From contig NZ_PIPR01000002.1 of the NCBI RefSeq assembly GCF_003987355.1, forward strand, positions 1-64,000: a stretch of DNA of 64,000 bases, read 5' to 3'. A program made the position numbers and the translations under genes. A model generated the notes under the pieces. The model saw nothing but the letters and a program-made list of their open reading frames with translations. It was not told where the DNA came from and did no database searches. This DNA comes from Pseudidiomarina aestuarii. Its GTDB lineage: Bacteria > Pseudomonadota > Gammaproteobacteria > Enterobacterales > Alteromonadaceae. This document shows positions 1-8,768 of this stretch, one piece after another (the stretch's first letter is position 1; each line of letters opens with the position of its first letter).

Positions 1-170
1 ACGGCGGTGAGGCAACCGGAACGCTCACGGTCAATGTCGATGCGATTGAAGTCATTCGTGTGGATGGAAAATCCAGTGGGGGTCAGTTGAGTATCTGGCT
101 CGCCCTGATGGCTCTGGGTGGCGCGCTCTGGCGTCGTCGCCCACGGGCTCAACTGAAACGCGCTGCATAA
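1..170 (+). CDS. C-terminal end of an exported protein with a GlyGly-CTERM-like tail (partial)
   Basis: The frame is open from the window start to a TAA at 168-170 and encodes the last 55 or so residues. The tail has the order expected of a GlyGly-CTERM sorting signal: a Ser-Gly-Gly motif (SSGGQL), one hydrophobic helix (IWLALMALGGALW), then a basic cluster (RRRPR). In that family the tail is cut by a rhomboid-type protease (rhombosortase) and the protein is released through type II secretion; that is family knowledge, not shown here. The stretch before the tail has no motif I recognise. The catalytic part lies outside the window, so the function is unknown. Confidence 0.7.
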   Translation, partial: GGEATGTLTVNVDAIEVIRVDGKSSGGQLSIWLALMALGGALWRRRPRAQLKRAA

Positions 171-185
171 GCTGGCGACCCAATA

Positions 186-213
186 AAAAGGCGACCCGAA
201 GGTCGCCTTTTTT
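186..213. terminator. Bidirectional rho-independent terminator
   Basis: A 7-bp perfect stem (GGCGACC / GGTCGCC) with a CGAA loop is flanked by A residues on the left and six T on the right. It sits between the convergent ends of the GlyGly-CTERM gene (stop at 170) and typA (stop at 236), so it can end transcription from both sides. Confidence 0.9.
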
Positions 214-235
214 AATCCCATGGGATTAGCGCTAA

Positions 236-2065
236 TTAAGCGCGGCTAGCGCGCTTACGCTCGTTTTCGGTCAGCATACGCTTACGAATACGGATAGATT
301 TTGGCGTGATTTCAACCAATTCATCGTCATCGATAAACTCCAGCGCTTGCTCTAATGACATGCGAATAGGTGGAGTCAGCAATAACGCGTCATCAGTACC
401 AGCGGCACGGATGTTGGTCAACTGCTTGCCTTTCAAACAGTTCACGGTCAAGTCATTCGAACGGCTGTGAATACCAATAACCTGGCCTTCATAGACTTCC
501 TCACCATGACCCAAGAACAAACGACCACGCTCTTGCAAGTTGAACAAGGCATAGGCCAATGCTTTACCAGTGGCGTTTGAAATCAATACGCCGTTGATAC
601 GCTGACCGATAGCGCCGGCTTTAACCGGACCGTAATGGTCAAACGTGTGGTAAATCAAACCTGAACCTGAAGTCAGTGTCATGAACTCAGTTTGGAAACC
701 GATCAAGCCACGGCTTGGTACGATAAAGTCGATACGCATACGACCCTTGCCATCTGGTGTCATGTTGGTCATCTCGGCTTTACGTAAGCCAAGTTTTTCC
801 ATGACTGAGCCGCCATGTTCTTCTTCAATATCAACGGTCAGCGTTTCAAACGGCTCGTGCTTCTCACCGTCAACGTCACGCATAATAACTTCAGGGCGTG
901 ATACCGCTAATTCGAAACCTTCACGGCGCATGTTTTCAATCAAAACGCCTAAGTGCAATTCACCACGGCCTGATACGCGGAAACGATCTGGGCTTGCGGT
1001 TTCTTCAACACGCAAAGCAACGTTGTGCTTCAATTCTTGGGTCAAACGCTCCAAGATTTGGCGTGAAGTCACATATTTACCTTCTTTACCCGCAAACGGT
1101 GAAGTGTTGACTTGGAAGGTCATGGTTACCGTTGGCTCATCCACGGTCAGCGCAGGCAATGCCTCCACAGAACCGGCAGCACACACGGTGTCAGAAATTT
1201 TCAATTCGCCTAAACCAGACACCGCAACGATATCGCCAGCACTTGCTTTGTCAGTATCGATACGATCCAAACCTAAGTAGCCGAATACTTGACCGACTTT
1301 GCCGTTACGGGTGGTGCCATCAGCGCCAATAATCGTTACTTGCTGGTTCAACTTGATAGAACCACGCTTGATGCGGCCGATACCGATAATGCCTAAGTAG
1401 CTCGAGTAATCCAGCTGCGAGATCTGCATCTGTAACGGACCATCGCGGTCAGCTTCAGGTGGCGATACTTTCTCGAGAATCGTCTCGAATAATGGGGTCA
1501 TGTCTTCGCTCGGATTGTTGTAATCCAAAGTAGCAAAACCGTTTAATGCAGATGCGTAAACAATGGGGAAATCCAACTGCTCGTCGGTAGCGCCCAAGTT
1601 ATCGAACAAGTCGAATACTTGATCCACAACCCAATCAGGACGTGCGCCTGGACGGTCAATCTTGTTCACGACCACAATCGGCTTCAGGCCGTGTGAGAAT
1701 GCTTTTTGGGTTACGAAACGCGTTTGTGGCATCGGCCCATCAACGGCATCCACCAACAACAAGACCGAGTCGGCCATTGATAATACGCGCTCAACTTCAC
1801 CACCGAAATCGGCGTGTCCAGGAGTATCGAGGATGTTGATGCGGAAATCGCGGTAATTAATCGCGGTGTTTTTCGCAAGAATCGTAATGCCACGCTCTTT
1901 TTCAAGGTCATTCGAATCCATGACGCGTTCTTCGTTACCACCGCGGCTTGCCAGCGTTCCAGATTGCTGGAGGAGCTTATCAACCAGAGTTGTTTTGCCA
2001 TGGTCAACGTGCGCGATGATGGCGATATTGCGCAATTTTAAAAGTTCAGTTGCTTGGATTGTCAT
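236..2065 (-). CDS. typA: Ribosome-associated GTPase TypA/BipA
   Basis: This translational GTPase of the EF-G family binds the 70S ribosome and supports 50S assembly and growth at low temperature or under stress. The N-terminal G domain shows the P-loop [10 protein letters not shown] (about residues 15-24), switch-[16 protein letters not shown] and NKID. EF-G-like domains II, III and V and the BipA-specific C-terminal domain follow. At 609 residues it matches the usual length of about 607. A longer frame with a TTG start at 2107 exists. The ATG at 2065 is preferred because it begins the conserved MTIQ...LRNIAIIAH sequence, has an AGG upstream, and the TTG would lie almost at the predicted transcription start. 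It is monocistronic. Confidence 0.97.
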   Translation of the reverse strand: MTIQATELLKLRNIAIIAHVDHGKTTLVDKLLQQSGTLASRGGNEERVMDSNDLEKERGITILAKNTAINYRDFRINILDTPGHADFGGEVERVLSMADSVLLLVDAVDGPMPQTRFVTQKAFSHGLKPIVVVNKIDRPGARPDWVVDQVFDLFDNLGATDEQLDFPIVYASALNGFATLDYNNPSEDMTPLFETILEKVSPPEADRDGPLQMQISQLDYSSYLGIIGIGRIKRGSIKLNQQVTIIGADGTTRNGKVGQVFGYLGLDRIDTDKASAGDIVAVSGLGELKISDTVCAAGSVEALPALTVDEPTVTMTFQVNTSPFAGKEGKYVTSRQILERLTQELKHNVALRVEETASPDRFRVSGRGELHLGVLIENMRREGFELAVSRPEVIMRDVDGEKHEPFETLTVDIEEEHGGSVMEKLGLRKAEMTNMTPDGKGRMRIDFIVPSRGLIGFQTEFMTLTSGSGLIYHTFDHYGPVKAGAIGQRINGVLISNATGKALAYALFNLQERGRLFLGHGEEVYEGQVIGIHSRSNDLTVNCLKGKQLTNIRAAGTDDALLLTPPIRMSLEQALEFIDDDELVEITPKSIRIRKRMLTENERKRASRA

Positions 2066-2118
2066 TAAAAAGCCTAAAAAACAGAGGTGGGAACCACGAT
2101 TGGTCAAAATAGCGGCGT

Positions 2119-2124
2119 ATTATA
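2119..2124 (-). promoter_or_regulatory. -10 element of the typA promoter
   Basis: On the minus strand this reads TATAAT, a perfect sigma-70 -10 box, and it would start a leader of about 45 nt before typA. No convincing -35 was found 16-18 bp upstream. The heptad array at 2157-2205 lies directly upstream. Confidence 0.5.
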
Positions 2125-2156
2125 CTAGCGACAACAGCAGAAAGAAAGAGAAAGCG

Positions 2157-2205
2157 CTACTAGCTGCTAGTTATTCGTTACTAGTGAGAAGTGAACAGTG
2201 AATAG
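2157..2205. repeat. Degenerate 7-bp tandem array (7 units)
   Basis: Seven contiguous heptads run in register: CTACTAG, CTGCTAG, TTATTCG, TTACTAG; then TGAGAAG, TGAACAG, TGAATAG. Every unit ends in G. The array lies upstream of typA. The last two units recur, as TGAACAG and TGAATAG, after cpxA at 13443-13456. With 2276-2303 it fills most of the 308-bp gap between typA and the efflux operon. No gene is seen in that gap. Confidence 0.8.
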
Positions 2206-2275
2206 GACAAACCCAAAAGAAAAAAGAGACGAGCATATCTGCCACTCATTAGTCTGTATTTTAGCATTACCCATG

Positions 2276-2303
2276 CGAGTAGCTAATATCTAGTAGCCAT
2301 AAG
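2276..2303. repeat. Second heptad array between typA and the RND operon
   Basis: Units are CGAGTAG, CTAATAT, CTAGTAG and CCATAAG. The reverse complement of 2276-2297 is identical over 22 bp to 25843-25864 between pyrE and rph, so the same sequence is present in two distant intergenic regions. Confidence 0.8.
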
Positions 2304-2315
2304 CGCAGTATGGGG

Positions 2316-2343
2316 TTGCCTTTATTTTAGAATCTTCTAAAAT
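2316..2343 (+). promoter_or_regulatory. Promoter with palindromic operator for the RND efflux operon
   Basis: TTGCCT (2316-2321) and TAAAAT (2338-2343), 16 bp apart, form a plausible sigma-70 promoter. A near-perfect palindrome, ATTTTAGAA-TC-TTCTAAAAT (2324-2343), covers the spacer and the -10. This is the usual arrangement for a repressor site. No regulator gene is adjacent, so the repressor is unknown. Confidence 0.6.
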
Positions 2344-2373
2344 ACGTAGAATCACCTAGATTGAGGACTTCTC

Positions 2374-3324
2374 ATGCGTCTATTTACTGTTTTATCACTC
2401 ATTCTGTTAGTCGCACCGTTGCAAGCGGCAGAAACCACAGTGCAGAAGAACACTGTTGAGAGCTTTGTGCGATTGCAAGGTATTGTGGAAGCGACGAATG
2501 CGGCAACAGTATCGGCGCAAACATCGGGTCGGGTGGAGCAAGTACTGGTCGATATTGGTGATGTCGTAGAACCCGGTGCGACCATAGTGACCATCACCTC
2601 AACCGAACAGTATCAAGCGGTCGCGCAAGCGTTGGCACAAGAATCAGCGGCGCAAGCGACTCTGGTAGCAGCGCAACGTGAGTACGACCGCATCAGTAGC
2701 ATTGTTGCCGATGGCCTATTGCCAAAAGCCGAGCTCGACCGTGTTGAGGCAGCATTGCGAAATGCTCAATCCCAAGTCAAGGCAACGCAAGCCGCAGTCA
2801 CGCGAGCACGCGAACAATTGTCGTATAGCTCAGTGAAAGCCCCGTACGGCGGCGTCGTGAGTGAGAGGCTGGTTGAGCCTGGTGAAGCGGTGCAGCCAGG
2901 TACGCCGTTGATGAGTGGATTTGATCCTACGACTCTGCGCATTCATGTGGATGTGCCAATGACACTCGCGCGCGCAGTGGGACGTTTTGCCAGCGCCCGT
3001 ATTCAAACCCAAGACGGTTGGGTCGAGCCGACTCAATTCAAATTATTTCCTACGGTAGATGCCGCCTCAGCAAGCGTGCGATTGCGGTTGACGTTACCTG
3101 CAGACCTACAATTGTTGCCCGGCCAATGGCTCGGCGTCAGTGTTAAAACCGGTGAATATCAAGGCCTGAGTGTGCCAGTGGAAGCCATCACTCAGCAGGG
3201 TGAATTGACGCTGGTTAAACTCGCTAGTGGTGACTGGCGTGCAGTACGTGTCGCTGAACCCTATAACGGTCGCGTCGAAATCTTAAGTGGTTTGAGTGCA
3301 GGTGAGGTTATCAGCTATGAGTAA
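2374..3324 (+). CDS. RND efflux periplasmic adaptor (membrane fusion protein)
   Basis: HlyD/AcrA-type adaptor linking an inner-membrane RND pump to an outer-membrane channel. An N-terminal signal peptide (residues 1 to about 19, ending LQAAE) is followed by a lipoyl half (VSAQTSGRVEQVLVDIGD), a short alpha-hairpin (about 80-145), the returning lipoyl half (SSVKAPYGGVVSERLVEPGE) and beta-barrel domains. At 316 residues it is short for the family. The start ATG has GAGG upstream. The stop overlaps the pump gene by 8 nt, so the two are translationally coupled. No TolC-like gene is adjacent, so the channel must come from elsewhere. The substrate cannot be told. Confidence 0.9.
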   Translation: MRLFTVLSLILLVAPLQAAETTVQKNTVESFVRLQGIVEATNAATVSAQTSGRVEQVLVDIGDVVEPGATIVTITSTEQYQAVAQALAQESAAQATLVAAQREYDRISSIVADGLLPKAELDRVEAALRNAQSQVKATQAAVTRAREQLSYSSVKAPYGGVVSERLVEPGEAVQPGTPLMSGFDPTTLRIHVDVPMTLARAVGRFASARIQTQDGWVEPTQFKLFPTVDAASASVRLRLTLPADLQLLPGQWLGVSVKTGEYQGLSVPVEAITQQGELTLVKLASGDWRAVRVAEPYNGRVEILSGLSAGEVISYE

Positions 3325-6300
3325 CCGTCTCGGTATTGCTGGCGGCATGGCGCAGTGGGCGCTCAACTCACGGTTAACGCCATTGCTTGCATTATTTGGC
3401 TTACTGCTGGGTATTTTTGCCGCGCTCATCACCCCGCGTGAAGAAGAGCCGCAAATTGATGTGACCATGGCAGACGTGATGGTGGCGCTGCCAGGAGCTC
3501 GCACCGAACAAGTTGAGCAACAACTGGTATTGCCGCTGGAGCAGGCATTTTCGCGTATGCAAGGCATCGAGCATGTGTACGCGGTGGCGCGTCCGGGGCA
3601 GGCTTTGATCACCGTTCAGTTTGAGGTGGGTGTTGCCCGTCAGACCGCATTGGTGGAACTCTTTGACGTGGTAGCTCAGTGGCAGTATGCCAATCCGCAA
3701 GCCAGTCCGCCTTTAGTCAAAGCTCAGGGTATTGATGATGTGCCCATTCTTGGGCTCACGCTGACGGCAGACGAGCTCGATCTCAAATCAGTAGCCGATA
3801 CTTTGGTGACGCCACTGAAAAATGTCGATGGTGTGCGCGATATCGCCATTATTGGTGCTGAGCCAGAACAAGTCACAGTGACCCTGAATCCGACCGCTTT
3901 GGCGCGTGCCGGGCTGGACATTAATACTGTGAGCCAAGCACTACAATCCTACAATCAAAGTGCGCAAGCCGGTTATCGCTTACAAGAAAGTATGCGCATT
4001 CCCATTCAAGCAGGCGGCTTTATTGATAGCCTCGCCACTTTGGAGCAATTGGTGATTGGTGTGGTTGATGGGAAGCCTCTGCGGCTTGGCCAAGTGGCTG
4101 AGCTCAGCACTGATGGCGCGCTACCCACGCGCTATGTCTGGACGCGCACTCGCGAATCAGAAGCACAGCAAGCGATTACGCTGACCGTCACTAAAAAGCC
4201 CGGCGAGAATGCTGTGGAAATAGCCGAGGCAGTGCTGACCCGTCTGAACACGTTACAGGCGCAATGGTTGCCTGCTGACGTACAGGTCGATGTAACGCGC
4301 AACTACGGCGAAACCGCCGATGCTAAAGCATCGCAACTGATTCAGAAGTTGGCGTTTGCCACCTTATCCGTAGTGCTATTGGTGCTCTTTACCTTAGGGC
4401 GCAAAGAAGCGGTGGTCGTTGGTAGTGCAGTAATCCTGACCCTAGCCACAACCTTATTTGCGTCGTGGGCTTGGGGCTTTACCCTGAACCGTGTGTCATT
4501 GTTTGCGCTGATCTTCTCTATCGGTATTTTGGTCGATGACGCCATTGTCGTAGTCGAGAATATTCATCGGCATCGCGGGCGTGGTGGCAAACTCAAAGAC
4601 ATTATTCCGCAAGCGGTTGAAGAAGTCGGTGGGCCCACTATTTTGGCAACCTTTACCGTCATCGCGGCGCTATTACCGATGGCCTTTGTCAGTGGTTTAA
4701 TGGGTCCGTACATGAGCCCAATCCCTATCAACGCCTCCTTGGGCATGCTGTTATCACTGATCATCGCGCTGACTGTCACCCCTTGGTTGGCGCAACGCCT
4801 CCTCGGCAAAACGGACTCGTCGCACACGAGCGAGCACGAACAAGATGAGAAGCTACAGCGCTTGTTCCAACGCATCATGCAACCGCTACTAAGCAGTCGC
4901 AAAAAGCGCTATACGTTGGGTTTTGGACTGATTGGGCTCATTGTGCTGGTGATGGGGCTAGCAGTGATTCAAGCCGTGGTGCTGAAGATGTTGCCGTTTG
5001 ACAACAAAAGTGAAATTCAAGTGGTGCTCGACATGCCGGAGGGGTCACCGCTGGAGCAAACCAACACTGTGTTACTGCACATGGCCGAGCGACTGGACCG
5101 CATTCCCGAAGTATCTGCAACACAAATTTACGCGGGTACCGCAGCACCTATTGGCTTCAATGGTTTGGTTCGTCAGTACTATTTGCGCAGCGATGCGCAT
5201 CAAGGCGATTTGCAAGTCACCTTGGTCGACAAGTCTGAGCGCGACCGCTCCAGTCATGAAATCGCAATCGCCATCCGCGACTTGCTACAGCCCATAGCTG
5301 CCGAGCATGGCGCGGCTTTAACCATGGCTGAAGTGCCACCTGGACCACCAGTATTGGCACCGATTGTCGCTGAGGTTTACGGTCCGTCGGCGGAGCAACG
5401 CGAAAGTGCTGCGCGAAAAGTCATGGCTGCATTAGGGCAAGTTGACGGCATTGTCGATCTCGACAGCACTTTGGTCGCGGCAACCACTGAGGAAATATGG
5501 TCGGTGAACTATGACCGAGCTGCGCTGTTGGGCGTCAATCCTGCAGAAGTGGTGCAACTCATCAGCACGGCGTTACAAGGCCAACCACTAACGTATTTGG
5601 CGCTGCCGAATCAAACCCAGTTGGTGCCGTTAGTCATGCAATTGCCTGCAACCGAGCAAGGACAGATTACACCCTTGCAGTCGGTGAGCATTCGCAATCA
5701 GCAGGGGCAAATGATTCCGCTGCACGAAGTGGTTGAGCGCCACCAAGTGCCTATGCAACAGCCACGCTATCGCAAAGATCAGCGCCCCGTGACTTATGTT
5801 ATGGCAGACATGACCGGCACTGTCGATAGTCCGCTGTACGGCTTATTCGCTGCAACTGGCAACATTGACCTACCGCAAACCTTCATCAGCCAGCCCGACC
5901 GTTGGGACACCGCTGCCGTGAAGTGGGATGGTGAGTGGCAAATTACTTATGAAACGTTCCGCGACATGGGTCTTGCCTACGCTGTCGGACTGTTACTTAT
6001 CTATTTGTTGGTGGTCGGTCACTTCGGTAGCTATATGGTGCCGCTGGTGATCATGGCGCCCATACCGCTAACGCTGATCGGCATTATGCCCGGTCACGCC
6101 TTGCTCGGTGCACAATTTACCGCCACCTCGATGATTGGCATGATTGCGTTAGCGGGCATAATCGTTCGCAACTCGATACTGCTCGTGGACTTCATCCGTG
6201 ACGCCGTGGCCAACGGCATGGCACTGAATGACGCAGTGATCAATGCCGCTGCTGTCCGCGCCAAGCCAATCATCCTGACCGGTGTCGCAGCTATGTTGGG

Positions 6301-6436
6301 AGCCTTCTTCATCCTCGACGACCCTATCTTCAATGGTCTCGCGGTGAGCTTAGTATTCGGTATTGCTGTCTCAACCCTGCTGACACTAGTGGTAATCCCA
6401 CTACTCTACGCCTCCCTTTTAAAAAGAGCGAAATGA
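3317..6436 (+). CDS. RND-family efflux pump inner-membrane subunit (AcrB-like)
   Basis: A proton-driven exporter of the resistance-nodulation-division superfamily, 1039 residues. It has the duplicated layout of one helix, a large periplasmic loop, six helices, a second loop and five helices. The paired aspartates of the AcrB proton relay are present in the helix GILVDDAIVVVEN, which points to an HAE-type multidrug pump rather than a protein-export RND. The start is taken at ATG 3317, with GGTGAGG upstream and overlapping the adaptor stop. A GTG at 3296 is less likely. Specificity is unknown. Confidence 0.92.
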   Translation: MSNRLGIAGGMAQWALNSRLTPLLALFGLLLGIFAALITPREEEPQIDVTMADVMVALPGARTEQVEQQLVLPLEQAFSRMQGIEHVYAVARPGQALITVQFEVGVARQTALVELFDVVAQWQYANPQASPPLVKAQGIDDVPILGLTLTADELDLKSVADTLVTPLKNVDGVRDIAIIGAEPEQVTVTLNPTALARAGLDINTVSQALQSYNQSAQAGYRLQESMRIPIQAGGFIDSLATLEQLVIGVVDGKPLRLGQVAELSTDGALPTRYVWTRTRESEAQQAITLTVTKKPGENAVEIAEAVLTRLNTLQAQWLPADVQVDVTRNYGETADAKASQLIQKLAFATLSVVLLVLFTLGRKEAVVVGSAVILTLATTLFASWAWGFTLNRVSLFALIFSIGILVDDAIVVVENIHRHRGRGGKLKDIIPQAVEEVGGPTILATFTVIAALLPMAFVSGLMGPYMSPIPINASLGMLLSLIIALTVTPWLAQRLLGKTDSSHTSEHEQDEKLQRLFQRIMQPLLSSRKKRYTLGFGLIGLIVLVMGLAVIQAVVLKMLPFDNKSEIQVVLDMPEGSPLEQTNTVLLHMAERLDRIPEVSATQIYAGTAAPIGFNGLVRQYYLRSDAHQGDLQVTLVDKSERDRSSHEIAIAIRDLLQPIAAEHGAALTMAEVPPGPPVLAPIVAEVYGPSAEQRESAARKVMAALGQVDGIVDLDSTLVAATTEEIWSVNYDRAALLGVNPAEVVQLISTALQGQPLTYLALPNQTQLVPLVMQLPATEQGQITPLQSVSIRNQQGQMIPLHEVVERHQVPMQQPRYRKDQRPVTYVMADMTGTVDSPLYGLFAATGNIDLPQTFISQPDRWDTAAVKWDGEWQITYETFRDMGLAYAVGLLLIYLLVVGHFGSYMVPLVIMAPIPLTLIGIMPGHALLGAQFTATSMIGMIALAGIIVRNSILLVDFIRDAVANGMALNDAVINAAAVRAKPIILTGVAAMLGAFFILDDPIFNGLAVSLVFGIAVSTLLTLVVIPLLYASLLKRAK

Positions 6437-6445
6437 TGAAGAGCG

Positions 6446-6553
6446 TTACTAGTTACTGGTTACTTGCAAAAGCGAAAAGCATAATACTAGTAGCCAGTAG
6501 CCAGTAGCCAGTAGCCAGTAGCCAGTAGCCAGTAGCCAGTAGCCAGTAGCCAA
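6446..6553. repeat. Heptad repeat with a (TAGCCAG)8 tandem expansion
   Basis: The left arm is TTACTAG, TTACTGG, TTACTTG (6446-6466). After a 24-nt spacer the right arm carries eight perfect copies of TAGCCAG from 6491 and a ninth ending in AA. The right arm is the reverse complement of CTACTGG units, so the arms are imperfect inverted repeats with one arm expanded, as slippage would produce. The array ends 3 bp before the first NtrC box of glnA. It occupies the first third of the 331-bp gap between the pump gene and glnA. The rest holds the glnA control region. Confidence 0.92.
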
Positions 6554-6556
6554 GAA

Positions 6557-6596
6557 TGCACTGGTATGGTGCATTTATTTGCACTATAATGGTGCA
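6557..6596 (+). promoter_or_regulatory. Two NtrC binding sites upstream of glnA
   Basis: TGCACTGGTATGGTGCA (6557-6573) and TGCACTATAATGGTGCA (6580-6596) closely match the NRI/NtrC consensus TGCACC-N5-GGTGCA. Their centres are 23 bp apart, about two helical turns, which favours cooperative binding. They lie about 85 bp upstream of the sigma-54 promoter, normal enhancer spacing. Confidence 0.93.
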
Positions 6597-6658
6597 ATTA
6601 GATGCGCTGCGACCCATGCCCCATCAGTAACCCATTGATATAGATGTGTTTATAAATT

Positions 6659-6675
6659 TGGCACGGGTTTTGCTA
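6659..6675 (+). promoter_or_regulatory. Sigma-54 (-24/-12) promoter of glnA
   Basis: TGGCAC-GGGTT-TTGCTA carries the invariant GG and GC with 10 bp between them, matching the RpoN consensus. With the NtrC boxes upstream and ntrBC downstream, this indicates nitrogen-limitation control of glnA as in enterics. Confidence 0.95.
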
Positions 6676-6705
6676 TATCCTGTCCAACAAGGCGCAGGCC
6701 AGCAT

Positions 6706-6719
6706 GGAGCGAAAGCTCC
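6706..6719 (+). other. Small GNRA-capped hairpin in the glnA leader
   Basis: GGAGC-GAAA-GCTCC forms a 5-bp stem capped by a GAAA tetraloop in the predicted 5' leader, about 50 nt before the start codon. A TATACT at 6723 could be part of a weak second promoter. Function is unknown. Confidence 0.4.
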
Positions 6720-6767
6720 GCTATACTGTACAAATCAATTCAGACGCATCGATTCGTGGAGGATCTC

Positions 6768-8180
6768 ATGTCTACACCGCAAGACGTAATGGCATTTATT
6801 GAAGAAAACGACGTGAAGTTTGTGGATTTACGCTTTACCGATACCAAAGGTAAAGAGCAGCACGTGACTATTCCCGTGTCACAAATTAACGAAGAATTCT
6901 TTGAAGAAGGCAAAATGTTTGACGGCTCTTCTATCAGCGGTTGGAAAGGCATTAACGAATCCGACATGGTATTGATGCCAGATTGCACCACCGTGGTGCT
7001 AGACCCGTTCACTGACGAAGTCACTATGAACGTGGTGTGTGACATTCTTGAGCCAGACACCATGCAAGGTTATGACCGTGACCCGCGTTCGATTGCCCGT
7101 CGCGCAGAAGCCTATTTGCAAGCTGCCGGTATTGCTGACACCGCATTCTTTGGTCCAGAGCCAGAATTCTTCCTGTTCAACGATGTTCGTTTCCATACCG
7201 ACATGAGCGGCTCGTTTTACAAAATCGAAGCGGAAGAAGCCAAGTGGAACTCAGGTAAAGAATACGCTGACGGTAACTTAGCGCACCGTCCAGGTGTGAA
7301 AGGCGGTTACTTCCCAGTACCACCAGTCGATTCTGCGCACGACATCCGTAGCACCATGTGTACCGTGATGGAAGATATGGGCTTGGTGGTTGAAGCTCAT
7401 CACCACGAAGTGGCAACAGCGGGTCAGAACGAAGTGGCTACACGCTTCAACACGCTGGTGAAAAAAGCAGACGAAATTCAAACGTACAAGTATGTCGTAC
7501 ACAACGTTGCGCATTCTTACGGTATGACTGCGACCTTTATGCCGAAGCCAATTGTGGGTGACAACGGTTCAGGTATGCACGTACACATGTCACTCAGCAA
7601 AGATGGTAAAAACCTGTTTGCTGGCGACCAGTACGGTGGTTTGAGTGAAACCGCGCTGTACTACATCGGCGGTATCATCAAGCACGCCCGTGCTATCAAT
7701 GCATTCGCCAACCCAAGCACCAACTCATACAAGCGTTTGGTCCCAGGTTTCGAAGCACCAGTCATGTTGGCTTACTCAGCACGTAACCGTTCTGCGTCAA
7801 TCCGTATTCCAGTAGTTGCGAGCGCGAAAGCACGTCGTATCGAAGTACGTTTCCCTGACCCATCAGCCAACCCTTATCTGTGTTTCGCAGCGTTAGTGAT
7901 GGCGGGTCTCGACGGTATCAAAAACAAGATCCATCCTGGCGATGCTATGGATAAAGACTTGTATGACTTGCCTGCAGAAGAAGCGAAAGAAATTCCAACT
8001 GTGTGTCATTCATTAGAAATGGCGCTGGAAGCGTTGGATAAAGATCGCGAATTCTTAACTGCTGGCGGTGTAATGACCGACGACATGATTGATGCGTACA
8101 TCAAGCTGAAAATGAAAGACGTTATGCAGCTGAAAATGACCACGCATCCAATTGAGTTTGACCTCTATTACTCTTGTTAA
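6768..8180 (+). CDS. glnA: Type I glutamine synthetase
   Basis: Makes glutamine from glutamate, ammonia and ATP, the main route of ammonium assimilation; a cytosolic dodecamer. At 470 residues it matches GSI-beta (469 in E. coli). Visible motifs include FDGSSISGW near residue 50, [19 protein letters not shown] and NRSASIRIP. The adenylylation tyrosine lies in [10 protein letters not shown] near residue 398, so activity is probably tuned by GlnE. The start is the ATG after GTGGAGGATCTC; an in-frame GTG 12 nt upstream lies in the ribosome binding site. It is transcribed from the NtrC/sigma-54 promoter and followed by ntrBC. Confidence 0.98.
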   Translation: MSTPQDVMAFIEENDVKFVDLRFTDTKGKEQHVTIPVSQINEEFFEEGKMFDGSSISGWKGINESDMVLMPDCTTVVLDPFTDEVTMNVVCDILEPDTMQGYDRDPRSIARRAEAYLQAAGIADTAFFGPEPEFFLFNDVRFHTDMSGSFYKIEAEEAKWNSGKEYADGNLAHRPGVKGGYFPVPPVDSAHDIRSTMCTVMEDMGLVVEAHHHEVATAGQNEVATRFNTLVKKADEIQTYKYVVHNVAHSYGMTATFMPKPIVGDNGSGMHVHMSLSKDGKNLFAGDQYGGLSETALYYIGGIIKHARAINAFANPSTNSYKRLVPGFEAPVMLAYSARNRSASIRIPVVASAKARRIEVRFPDPSANPYLCFAALVMAGLDGIKNKIHPGDAMDKDLYDLPAEEAKEIPTVCHSLEMALEALDKDREFLTAGGVMTDDMIDAYIKLKMKDVMQLKMTTHPIEFDLYYSC

Positions 8181-8207
8181 TAGACGTCACTGTATGGACT
8201 AAAGCTG

Positions 8208-8768
8208 ATGGTGCGAAACGCGCTAATTATACTGACTCTGACCCTCGCTGTGCTAAGCACGGCGCAGGGGCAGGTTTATAAAAAGTGCGACGCAGACGGA
8301 CGCTGTACCTATACCGATAAACCGATAGAGGGAGCCGAAACTGTTCAAGTGGATGCGGCTCCCACTACTGAATTTGCCAAATCGGCTCCAGTTCAGTCCC
8401 CTCAAGAACCGACTAAAGTCTTCGATCCCCTTGCCGATGTCACGGCTACGGTTGCCATTACCAGTCCGCAACAAAAAGAAGCCATCCGCGCCAACAACGG
8501 TGAGTTCAAAGTTCGCTGGCAAGCTGATGTGCAAGGTTTGCAGGGACGGCCAATCTACGAGCTTTACCTCGATACGCAGCCTATTTACAAAGGTCCACTC
8601 ACTGAAGTGACGCTACGTGATGTCTCCCGTGGTGAGAGACGTTTGCAAGTTCGTGTGTATGCGCCAGATGACACAGAATTAGCGCGCACCGACATTACCG
8701 TTGTTTATGTGCAACGTGCCTCCATACTCGCACCGCGACCACCTGCTGCAGGTGGCGGCAATGGTTGA
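8208..8768 (+). CDS. DUF4124-domain exported protein
   Basis: The 186-residue protein has a signal peptide (residues 1 to about 21, ending TAQGQ) and an N-terminal DUF4124 module: VYKKCDADGRCTYTDKP, with a Cys pair and the typical Y-x-D-P. A proline-rich linker and a beta-rich C-terminal half follow. Biochemical function is unknown. It sits between glnA and ntrB, as DUF4124 genes often do in Alteromonadales, and its last 8 nt overlap ntrB, so it is probably co-transcribed. Confidence 0.8.
   Translation: MVRNALIILTLTLAVLSTAQGQVYKKCDADGRCTYTDKPIEGAETVQVDAAPTTEFAKSAPVQSPQEPTKVFDPLADVTATVAITSPQQKEAIRANNGEFKVRWQADVQGLQGRPIYELYLDTQPIYKGPLTEVTLRDVSRGERRLQVRVYAPDDTELARTDITVVYVQRASILAPRPPAAGGGNG

Noticed and set aside
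681-1280. A 199-codon open frame on the plus strand within typA
   Set aside because: It is antisense to a confidently identified GTPase gene, has no ribosome binding site and its translation has no recognisable domain.
2066-2107. TTG-initiated extension of typA by 14 residues
   Set aside because: It would leave a leader of only a few bases from the predicted transcription start, and the extra residues are not part of the family.
6446-6553. Possible CRISPR array
   Set aside because: Units are contiguous 7-bp repeats without unique spacers, and no cas genes are present.
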